Below are positions 24,821 through 36,200 of a stretch of 64,000 nt of DNA, in pieces (the stretch's first letter is position 1; each line of letters starts with the position of its first letter). The notes below the pieces were generated by a model. The model worked only from the letters and a program-made list of their open reading frames with translations. It did no database searches and had not been told where the DNA came from. The position numbers and the translations under genes are program-made. The stretch comes from Archegozetes longisetosus (lineage: Eukaryota; Arthropoda; Arachnida; Sarcoptiformes; Trhypochthoniidae), in the NCBI GenBank assembly GCA_018873245.2, contig JAEMBT020000007.1:10237129-10301128 (forward strand), given 5' to 3'.

Positions 24821-27483
24821 CGTGTGATCGCTTCAATCAGTTGCTATTTGGAAAAATACGATTCAATTCAATCAACAGAAATCAGTTGCAATTCGCATTA
24901 ATCCAATTGGAAGTCTGTAAACAAATCAATCATATTAGATATGAATCGAAAGACTTTTTACAAAATCAAGATTAAGAGATAGATTGAGGTGATTGCAAAC
25001 ACAACAAATAATTACTTGATTTGGTGCAGATTCGAATCAAAAATATTGACAAAGTCGAAGCAGAAGTCAAATTAAATGAGAATCAAAATGTTGAGAAACA
25101 ATTGAAATCCAATTGATTTATAGAGAGGATTGATATGAAATGAGACAGCAATCAATGTATTCTTGAGTCACAGACCGGTCCGCCATTTACGCCCACTATT
25201 GATGCATTACTTGAAATCTACTATTTTGAGCCCTAAACACATACTACTTGTCAATAATACTCTCAGTTTGTTCGCAATACTTCCCTCTAGTGTTTAAAAC
25301 TATTGTTTGTCTCATATATGGCATTATTATTGATACGTTGATCGCTCATTTCGTGTCAATCTAACCTTTCGATTATTTGTTGCTATTAATCTCGAACAAT
25401 AGATGACAGTAATGAGATGTTCTTAGATTCTGTAACGGATTTGATAGAAGCAAACTTTTGACATCTTACTGATAATCTTATCAGTCTATAAGTCTATACA
25501 CAAGAGGGCGAACTAACGAACTAGTGATCGATTTTGTGGCAAACTGAACAAGTTTTAAATAAAGTTCTTAACACAATTATTAAAGCAATTGTTAGCAGAA
25601 TCTCGTGTTCTGCAAATTGCAATCTTCTGGGCAGAATAATAAATATAGTAATTTTTACAAACCACGAGTGAGTTGAATGATAGTTGAAATAATCTTAAAC
25701 TTGCTCTGCAATCAATACCTTAGAATTTATCAATTATTGAACAGGAAGTTGACGAAAATTGTTAACGTGGACAACCTTAAAGTAATTGAAAGTGATTTTG
25801 AGAACTGATTGGCTGCATGGAAGCGATTATAATTACTGGTGCTTTTTATATTGAATTAGTGACACAGTAGATATGATTTTTGACTGTTAGCGCTCTATCA
25901 TTTTATATGCCTGAAGGTTTAAAATAATACAATATTAGTTCGTGTCTACAAAATAGGCTTAATTATGTGTTAAAAGAGCCAGCAATAAAAACTGCAGGCA
26001 TCCTATCTACTCTTCTTTCATATTGTCAATCATTGTTAAAAAGAGCATTGAATTACGTTGATTTTATTCAGTTGGTTGAACTTGACGAAATTAACTTAAT
26101 TCACTGGACTTAACTTCTCTCTAAGTTTGAGCTATTTCCTCAATTAAATGCAAGCATCATTTACAGCAATACAATTTCAAATACGTTCAACTATTCTAGT
26201 CTTTATTCACGATTTAGTTGAACCAATTTAAAAACAACCGAACAATAGGGCCTTAGGCCGTAATTTTGGTCAAATCAATAAATTATGGATAAAATCTTGA
26301 CCATAGCTATAATCATGACGCGTCAATGTATTAACAAAAAGAAATAAACTCGAAGAATACGATCTGAAAATATTTTTGATAGAAATTTCGTAAAGTTTGT
26401 GAAGACAAAAATATATTTATTTATTGTTATACTGAAGAATGTCCAAATGTTTGATTACATATGAATAACTTCATTACAATTAGGTATACGAACTCAAAAC
26501 TGATTATAACTTAAATATTTAAAATCAAATTATAAGAAATCCTTTGAAGGCATGAATAATTTAAACTTTGGAATTGGTTTGAGCATTTGCTAAATATTTG
26601 ATTGGAAATATTTTCTTCATTCTTGACATCAATTTAATTTTCTGCAAAAGAAATTGAAATAAGTTATTAAAACTAATGGAAAATGTGCTGAACAAATAAA
26701 CTGGTATTGTATTGAATAAGTGATGGTTGAAATGACTAATCCGGAATATTCTGACGTGAATCCTAGATCTGAATTGGAACCTTAGTTGAGAGCATGTCAC
26801 GATATAAGCATGAATCAATAAGTGAACATTTGATATTAGAATCAGGTTTAATATAAGACTATGAAATATATTGAAATAACGTTGGGTGAGAGCTATAAAA
26901 TGCTATCTACAATGTTGTTTGAAATGGAAGTGGCTCTTTATGGCACTTACATGATCATATATAAGTTGAATTGTATAAAACTAGATTATTTTTAGAGATT
27001 CAATAGCGGATAGTAAACAAGTAAATTCATATTTCGAGTAACTATGAAGATGCCTTTATTGAATTGAAGAGTAAAACTAATTTTTGATTTGTTTTCTTGA
27101 GTCAACGAAGATATATGACTTGCTATTCTATCAATATATACTTCATAGAGTGATGAATGATATTTGAAAATTATTATAACTATAAATATTTGCGTCACAT
27201 TTTTATGTTGAGTCCAAAAAATGATCACTACTCAATATCCAGAATTAGTTTTAAATTCGATTAGATAATTGGAAAGACTTATTTTAAAACATGTTCCGTT
27301 AGAATTTGAATCTATTTTAAGGATTAAGTTAGGATTTGGTTGAGGCCCATTCGTTGATATAACTTGATCTCTAATGTAAGAGACATGGTTAATAAGAATA
27401 TTGAGGATTCACAAGAGAATACTCGCACTATAGTTACTCTATTGTACGATCTCATAAAATTTAGGCGAAACCGAGATTCATTT
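24821..27483. other. intergenic region AP-2 alpha / GNPTAB
   Basis: AP-2 alpha 5' UTR and promoter probably lie in 24821-25200; a G+C patch with ACCGGTCCGCC is at about 25173-25185. The rest is AT-rich. Minus-strand open frames at 26561-26818 and 26992-27228 are AT-rich and of chance length. A further 3' exon of GNPTAB in 27240-27480 is possible but not demonstrable. Confidence 0.4.
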
Positions 27484-29001
27484 TCAAATAAATACCTTAA
27501 AAGTAATGCAAAGAAAGAGAGCTAAAAATAAGACTAAAAGCCAGGAGATATAGGTTTTAATCTTGAAGAACATTAGTTGGTCATTGGACTGATTGTAGAG
27601 ATGAATATATGCGAATTGATTGGTGTGATGAGGTGGTAGTTCAAACCTCGATCGATTGGGAAAGATTGATTCGTAAAATTGTTCTAACATTTGTTTGATG
27701 AGAAGCACATCTATCTCGCTTCTATGTTCAATGTTATCATTAAGACACATGAATTTCTTGCGATATTTACTCAACTCATCCAATTCTTTTGCGAGAATAG
27801 TTGCATTAGACCTGATCATTTTGAAACTAACTTCTTCTTCTCCAACAACTTCAAACTTGTTAGCTTTGAGTGTTCGGTAGGGTTTGGTTAATTTATTCGT
27901 GACATTTTCACAGTTAAGTATTAGAGATTTGGGAATCTCTAAAGACTTGAGATGAATTAAAAAAGTAAATCAATAAAGTTAATATAAGAATGACTGGTTT
28001 GTATAAGAACTAACTTGTTTTTCTTTAGTTTCCCTATAATAATATTGTGTGACATTCAAATTTTGTTTGACTTCGCAACACGAGTCACTTGAGTTACAGC
28101 AAAAGAGTATCATTCCGTAAAATTCTTCTATTGATTCCGTCCTCAATGGCAGATCATAAATATTTATCATAACAGTTCTGATTTCTCGATGAGACCATGT
28201 CCTGCATTAAAATGAATAAGTGATTAATATTTGGAAATTTTAATATAATATCATTTTAATTAAACCAAATTAATGAAGGTCTATAGAGTTTTACTTTAGA
28301 TAATTGATTATAAAACTTATAAAGCAATTAATCAAATAAGTATTTGATACCCAGAACCGTCGACATCAAAACTATCAAATATATGAGAGAGGTTCATTTG
28401 CTTGAGTTCACTCATCAAAAAATAATTATAAGCAAAAGCAAACTGCATATCATTAGAACTCCTGATTTTATGGGAAGAAGTCACGTCGAAGTGATGAGTG
28501 AAAGTACTTTGAAGCCTTGACATGATATCAACATCGATGAAGTGTGCCATATGTGCGGGAACTTTGCGCATTTCAATACCAAAGACTTGATTATATAACT
28601 GATTGACGTGTCTCAAGGAATCTGCATAAGAATCCATTAAATGTCTTGTGAATACTCTATGATGAGCCCTATTGTAGGACTCGATTGAAGAAATAGATTT
28701 TTCAATCTTATCAAAAGTTGATCGCTTTTCCCATTCGAAGGGACTGATGGATTTGTCGAAAGTTTTGATAGTAGCTTCAAAGTCGCACAGTTGATTAATA
28801 TATAGTTGTATTAGTCGTCTGCGAAAGTTATTCAACCCTTTCTCTGTCAATAAACCATTTTTCAATTTAACGTTGAGTTCTTCAAACTTGAGCTTAAGTT
28901 GGTTCGGTAATTGATCAAAGTTGATTTGACAGGGAAGAGATAAATTAGATTGAGTTTGATTGAACGGCAATATTTTGGGGTATCGATTGTGAAATTTGAA
29001 G

Positions 29002-29039
<38 letters not shown>

Positions 29040-31562
29040 GTGTTGAGCATTACTTCTCGTATATAAGTAAGATTCCATTAAGTGATTTTCTCTTTCTTCA
29101 TAGCTCTGGTCGACAACTAAATTTTGCTCTGCAGTATTATTTGCATTAAGTTGCCCATTTGTATTCACAAGAGCTTGAAATCTAATAACAAATTGCGAAC
29201 TGTTTGTGGGAGTTTGTCCTTTCAGTATTATAGTTATATTGGACTTTTCAAGACTAGGGTAAAAGAGAAATGTTAGAGTCTTGTGATTCATATTCATAGC
29301 CGATGCACGAACAAAACTATTATTTTCATAGCTGATTTCCTTAATTAGAAAATTTAAATTTGAAGCAAAGCTAGTCAAATTGAAATAAATTGCTGACACA
29401 TTAGATGGATAATAATAAGTATGCCTTCTCGGGTTCAATGGTATACCATAAAGTAAGTGATAGTTTTGTGTTCCGCAATCACCCAAATCAAAAGCGCACT
29501 CTTTATTATTGCAAACCTGATCACAGAATTTATCACTGAGCCAACTGTCGACACAATTAACGCTGCAATATTGACTTAGATGATTTGTCTGGGAATAATC
29601 AGAATATTTTTGATCAAGTCTAACTTTTGAGTTAGCAAATGGTCTGAAATTTTGATTCTGAGCATTAACTTTGTCAATATCACAATCTCCTCCATCCCAA
29701 AGACATGCGGATGAATTGCAAGCTTGATCACAATATCCGTCTTTGAGCCAATTCATAGGACAGCCATCTGCGCAATTGGGCACTGGCCACGACAAGTAAA
29801 CTTTGTATCCCTTACTTTCAGTGTAGAAATCTTCGGGATATACAGGCTTACCAAATAGAATGTCATCGTTTAAATATAAAAACTTCTTGGAAAGGTTGGG
29901 AATTCTGTGGAGATGAGTTTCAATGGCTGGTGAGCTAAATGTTGGCAAATGACTCTTATTAGGGAAAATTTCCTGAAAAGCAATTTCGGGCCTATTTTTG
30001 AATTGTATAATTTTGCGAAAAGTAAAATTTGTTGCTTACTTCGTGAGTTATAATCTTAACCCTTGGATTTTCTAAATTAAGCCAGTAGGGAATCTGACCA
30101 TTCGTCACGATATAAACATTTCTAATCCAGTGAGCGTACTTTTCAAGTGATCTCAAAGAGTATCTGAGCTCTTGATTGTCAGCAAATCTACTCTTAGAAA
30201 TATCATCGATTTGATAGTCTTGACTTAAAATGTTGGGATTTGCTAAGACGAGTTGGATTGGATGGCGAATTTTGATGGATTGTCCTGGAGTTAGAGTTAT
30301 TTTATGGAATCTTGTGTTTAAGGCCTGTATGACTTTACTAACATCTGGAATAGAGTTTTTAATGCTAAGCAAAGCTATCTGTTTGTCTGAATAAATATTG
30401 ATGACATCCACTTGTTTTCTAGCGAAAGGTGATAAATATCTGAGTAGTTGTGACTTTGTTGTAACATTGGATGGAATGCCATACAATAGAAGAAGAGATG
30501 AAACTGAAATGGCATCACTCCGAGTGGGGCTTTCAATACTATTGGTTTCTTTCTCAAGCATTATATGAGTTTTACTCAGCGAATAAGTAGTGGTATTATA
30601 GGATAAAAAGCATCGGGAAATTTGCTCTTGGGCTGCAAGAGATATAAAGTATTATAAAAGAAATATGCAGTATATGAAAAAATATACTGTACAGTCTGAC
30701 CCGTTTATAGACAACTGGTCGATGCGTAGGAAATAAGTTGCCTATGAACGGATTTGCCTGCATTCCAGCTCTATTAACATATGATTGGATTGGTTGTGCT
30801 TAAGTGATTTACTAACAGATTTGCCTATAACCGAGTTATCAATAACCAGGTCAGACTGTACATAAAAACATACTGTATATAAGAAATATACAGTATATAA
30901 AAAACAATAAAGCAATCAGTGAGATGGTATTGTATGATTTACCTGTAATGATACTTGAAAAATAAATCAAAGTGCCTCTATCTTTGAAATTTTCAAACTT
31001 AGTCACGTTATGAAATACTTTATTTGGATTCTCCAAACTCGGTCGCATCAATACAATTGGAGTTTCAATACACTCCTCATTTGGCTGACAGGCTTTTTCA
31101 CTGCAATCTGATGCTGAGATTGAGTTTTGGATTTGTTTACTAATTTTTGATAACTGTTCTAACAATTTAGGATCACTTCCATTGACCCACGTGTAAACGA
31201 CATCAATGGGGAAATGATGACATGGATAGTTTTGATAATTGTCTTGTAGTCTAGTGTCATGGAATTTGTTGTGTATCCTATTGATAGTTTGTTGATTCCA
31301 AACTAATAAAATCTGAAAATGAAAACTTGTATAATGAAAAGATGAAATAAAGTGTTGATTTATGTTAAAATGGAAAAGTTGACTCCTCAAACAATCAATT
31401 CCATAACGAGATTACGCGATTTACCTCTAGTATATGCAAAACTGCAATTAATGTCATACAAAAGAAGGCAAAACACAAAATTAGCGATTGTTTGCTAGAA
31501 AGTAAATCATAGACTCTTCGTTGTAGAATTTTGCATAAAAACAATCGCATACGAGTGTGCAT
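27484..31562 (-). CDS. GNPTAB: N-acetylglucosamine-1-phosphotransferase subunits alpha/beta
   Basis: Six minus-strand exons: 31562-31425, 31312-30943, 30632-30040, 29972-28351, 28201-28015, 27936-27484; about 1120 residues (human 1256). In the Golgi this enzyme transfers GlcNAc-phosphate to mannoses on lysosomal hydrolases, the first step of the mannose-6-phosphate tag. The sequence shows an N-terminal signal anchor (about 25-45) and Stealth region 1, [14 protein letters not shown] (about 81-94). Region 2 (about 290-340) has '[13 protein letters not shown]' and [10 protein letters not shown]; region 3 has '[13 protein letters not shown]'. Two LNR/Notch repeats follow (about 431-461 and 501-532). 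An EF-hand loop DVDGSGTWSHRE is split by intron 4. Region 4 (about 1000-1080) has '[11 protein letters not shown]' and '[15 protein letters not shown]'. A C-terminal membrane segment ends the protein. A run of 12 Thr (about 678-690) is coded by an ACA repeat. Stop at 27484-27486; whether the last exon splices on at AAG|GTATTT is unresolved. Confidence 0.93.
29003..29039 (-). repeat. coding ACA (GTT on plus) microsatellite in GNPTAB
   Basis: A near-perfect run of GTT triplets on plus encodes 12 consecutive Thr on minus. It sits in the variable spacer between the LNR repeats and Stealth region 4, where length change should be tolerated. Confidence 0.85.
30692..30858. mobile_element. pogo/Tc1-mariner-like MITE in GNPTAB intron 2
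   Basis: A 167-bp block begins CAGTCTGACC and ends GGTCAGACTG. The terminal inverted repeats match at 22 of 27 positions, and the element is flanked on both sides by TA, the Tc1/mariner target-site duplication. The CAGTCTGACC end followed by (G)TTAT is typical of pogo/Tigger-type ends. It has no coding capacity, so it is a non-autonomous element. It lies wholly inside the intron between 30943 and 30632, away from both splice sites. Confidence 0.75.
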
Positions 31563-33262
31563 TTTCTAAATAAAAACTTTCTCGTAAACATCTCAAGTAC
31601 GACTTAAGAGAAAATGACTAATATTTCTAACTTGAATAATCGATTTGTTAAAGTTTTATCAACACTGTTGACTGTTGACCAGTTAGATGACTAAACATTT
31701 GCCTATAAATATACTACTTGTAAGAATGAGTACGAAAATCATTCTTCAATAATGCATGCTTTTAATCAATCCTTAAGCTGAGATAAGATATATGTATCAA
31801 GTTTTCAAGTGTAAATAGCTGCAGATAATGGTTCACTGAGGTGTATGTCTGGGAGTCAGTTAAAGTTGAATGAAGTTGAAGACAAGTAGGTATTAGAGGT
31901 TGAAATGTTTCATATTTATTGCAAGTTATACATCAAATACAAATGAGGAATCACAAAGACTGCATTTAGTTATAATATGATGACACGATTCTTTACAAGT
32001 TTTACGGCATAACAGTAAGCATGAGGTTATAAAGAGTTTTTCTCGATAAACAGTAAAGTTTTGGGAGAATAAATTGTGGAAATAATAGAAAGAAATACAA
32101 TTGAATGTATAGATAATTAATGATAGATTAAGATAGATATGAACTACACTCAGTGGTGTTTTACAATACATTGGAAAAAAAGAAATAAAAGTTAACAAGA
32201 CTATAAAAATGAGTAAAACCATTATCTAAATATATTGTCAACCGTTGATCTATGAAATACCCCATTAGTAAATCAGAAAACTCTAATATTAGTTACACCT
32301 CTAACAACAAAATAAAAACACAAGAGATCACTTGGAATGTTGGTAATCATTAAATTCTCTTAACGTTTCAACTCATTTATGAACAATATTTAATCGAAGA
32401 TCATCTTCAGATAAAGCTGTTTCATTGGCCAGATCGGGACTTTCCAGTTATGTGAAATTCGATATGAATCGAATTGATAGTCATCAGTATCGATGGAGAG
32501 AAGAAGTGGTTGAAAATGACTATTTAAAGGTGTAGGCCGTCCCGAAAACTACCGAAAAAATAAAACTGCCTGCAGTCTGAATTAGTAAATAATCGCTATT
32601 AGTAAATGTATACAATTAATATTCAAAGATATGTAAAACAATGCAGCAGCAGCTCTGCCATCAGCGCTATTGACTTCTGTTGACAAATTAGTTTAGATGC
32701 AAAATTAAAACAACTTAAAATAATATATAAGAAGGCGGTTATGGCACTATAGTCTAAATAAAAATTGTACATAAGATCAATTAATTGGCAACTAAAACAT
32801 TGGTATTTTCCCAATAGAAAGAGAACAATCTATATAATGAAGTTTGATTCTGTGACAGAATATAAGTAGTTGATTATAATAATTAAAAAATAAAATCATA
32901 ATTAATACTGTAGAAAGTCTGAGAAGAAAGTACTCTTAATGTTGAACATTAATTAATAGTACAGTATCTTATGGTGTGTCTTGCTGCATTCAGCGACCAA
33001 GTACGTGCCAAACAATTTATGGCAATTAGTGTCACAGAACAAAGGGTTTAGCTTTAAAATTATATCTTTTTTTTTGTATTACCATTTGGTATGAGTTTTT
33101 GAAAAACAAAAGCAGTAATGGATATAATAATATATAATTAAATGCTTTTAAAATTGGCGATTTCACTAAGAAATAAGAGGATCAGATCGATAAGTCGTTA
33201 GGATCGCAATGATTTCTTAGTGGACTAATCATTTTGATGTAATCGATACTACATTATGGCTC
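31563..33262. other. intergenic region GNPTAB / calsyntenin
   Basis: 5' flank of GNPTAB and 3' flank of calsyntenin. Mostly AT-rich, apart from an exon-like G+C-rich island at 32400-32560 (described separately). Confidence 0.5.
32411..32535 (+). other. exon-like open segment, unrecognised
   Basis: After a possible acceptor (ATCTTCAG) a plus-strand frame of 40 codons runs to TAG, including 'SSYVKFDMNRIDSHQYRW' and ending 'EEVVENDYLKV'. The block is clearly richer in G+C than its flanks. The minus strand is also open here, so this could instead be GNPTAB 5' UTR. No family is recognised. Confidence 0.22.
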
Positions 33263-36200
33263 TTAAAAGTTAAGTGTTGAATCGTCCCACTCCAGCTCTC
33301 TTCTCGATTTGGACTTCTCTGTCTCATCCTCTGTGCTCTCGCCATCTTCGTGATAACTGCTACCATCGTCTGAACTATCACTATCGTCATCATCATCGTG
33401 TATCTGCTGGCTTTCATGTTCTTGTTCTATTTGCTGTTTAGCAAAGATAATGAGTAGATGTTAGTTATTTTATTGTAGTTTAATCTTACAGTAGCTTAAT
33501 CTCAATATACTTTAATCTTACTATAGCTCAATCAAACCACTCAATTGAATGTTTGTTCAATTTGATAGGAAATTTGAACCAAGCATTCGAAAGAAGATAA
33601 GCTAAATTACCACTTCTATATTTAGGCTGAAGTAATTCTAAGACTTAAAATACTCTGGTCATAGGTTTGAGTGCGGAAACAACATTAACAGGATTAACAG
33701 GTGGTAAATGAGACAATGAGAATGATGTCAATTTGAAGGCGTTGTGACTTAACTAAATTTGATGTAATGACACTTTTGTGGTATGTAACTTAACTTAAAT
33801 GCCTTTACGTATTGTAATTTGAAACGCATGTGTTAAACATTTACATTAAACATTCTTTCATTTAACTCGTCTAAATTAATGGTTATTTCAAATTTGTCAA
33901 CCACCAACCTTATAATACTTTTCTCTTGCTCATTGGTTATTAAAAGTATTTTATTCATTCAATCAATCACACAATGAGAGGATTGGCTGCTTTTTGGTTG
34001 GCAAAAGTTCATGTGTGATAGACTCAAATATTTCAAATCTTTCCTAGAGGAGGATTTGCATGAGTATTGGACTTATCTGCCGACTGCTCAAGTTATAGAT
34101 TGAACTATTTTCTAATCTGTTTATAATACAATAAAAATGAAAACAAAGTTAATGCACGAATATGGGATTTCCTGATATTAAGAGCACAAATCTGCTATTT
34201 TTAATGCACAAGTTAATATTGTAGAAAATGCGATAGCATATAAAACAGTATTGGAAGGTAGGCTATGATCGATAGGTAAAGCTTATTGAGTATTTAACTT
34301 ACATCCAACGGATTAACAGTAATGGTTAGTGAAGAGTCATCCCACGCCATTTCCTGCTCATCATCTCTCGCGTCGCCAGAGCGTTGATGTGCGGCTCGAA
34401 TGCGTATAACTCCCAAAACAATCATGAAAACAAGGAATCCGACACAGACGACAATAATGATGGTGACGGCATGACCTACAACGATGGGCGACAAGCGAGC
34501 ATTCACTAACGAATATCAGACCAATTAATCTAATAAACCAAACTAACTAAGAAACATGTGATTGGACTTACTCGCTGTTGTTCTTCCAAACGCATCGCCG
34601 GCATCAATAAGACCTCCGCCTTCGAGGAAACCACTGGCAGTTTTAATGCGAGCATCTTTGAACTCGACTTTGTGGTCGTGAATCTGTGCATGTGCTACAG
34701 GTTGCGCGCCAATCATCATATGGTCATTCGGATGAAGTACTGATTTCTGTTGCAATGGTTTTTGTTGTTCCACTTTTGGATGAATTACGGTTAATGTCTG
34801 GATGTAGTCATTACTAGTAAATCGGCCGTTCAGTTCAGAACAGGTTAACTTAAAGGCACGATTTAAATAATAGGCTGGTTTTCGGTTGAAATAAACGAGT
34901 TGTCTTAATATCTGTTGATAATTATGAACAGAATCAGCTCCTGTTTAGATAAACAAATTCAAAGTTTAGATAATGAGGTTTAGGTATTAGAGAATAGATC
35001 AATACTAATTAGATGTCTTATCTCTTACCATATATCACAATACCATCCTTTGTCTCTTTGTGATGAATTCCCAAATGAGTCATAAAATTTGTTGGTAACC
35101 GGAAATATTCATGATCGGGATTAAGTGGCGGATAAACCTGAACATTGCAAGTGTCCAACTTGTGTTCGCTCATCAATTTATTGATATTACTCGCGCTCGA
35201 AGTATCTTCACTCGAGTCAATGTCAGCCTCTTCATCGTCGTTATCGTCGTCTTCAGTGTCAGGCTCTTGATTGATGAGTATTGAGACGGTGGAGAATAGT
35301 TCGATGCCTTGCATGAAGGCTTCGTATTCTCGAGCGAGATTTGGTGTGCCGTTCAGAGCAATACTGGGCTGATCGGTCGGCATAACCATGACGTATGAAT
35401 CGACTTGAGGGACTTTCAGTGATTTTCCATTTGAGCACCTATTCATTAAGTTAATATAAAAATCATTAATCTCTTTCGCTCATTAAAGCCGAATCAATGT
35501 AAATTTCATTACATTATTGATGTCGATATTCTTAAGCTCCTTCTGCCTGGAGTCGGGAATTCTCTTGAATTAATGTATGAAATTTGCGAGAGCATGTCTT
35601 CCACATCAATCGCATCTTTGCCCTCAATTATAACAGAAGTTGAGTCGACATTAGTCGAGACTTCAGTTCCAGGTTCTAATGTGTCAGTTGGAGGCAATTG
35701 TAATCCTTCTTTACATCGATGAAGACAGGACAAAACTTCTGGATTCTCATTCTGCCCACGAAGTATTGACAGACCGGCAAGAAATCCACGGAAATGGAAA
35801 TTCATTTTAGAGTTCTTTCCCTGCCAACAGGCGCCGACCACAAAAGTCGTATTAACGCCTTTGACAGCATGAAGCGGCCAGTCATCAACTATTTCAGGAT
35901 TTGATGAAGTATTGCGAAATTTTTGTCCGTCCACATACAGTACAGCATCAGGAAAGTTGAGGCTCACAGCGTAATGATGCCATTCGTTATCACACACTTC
36001 AGATAATTTCCATCTATACTCTGCAGGCTTGAACACTGTGTGCTTCTCTTCATTAAACTCGCGACGGAGAAGAAGTATTAAGCGACAATTGCGAACAAAA
36101 AGAGAATAATGATGACGATTCTTTTCTGTTTATCAAAGGAGAAGTGACAATATGAGCCAAATTGAAATATTAATCATAAGACTAGTAGTAATCATGAGAC

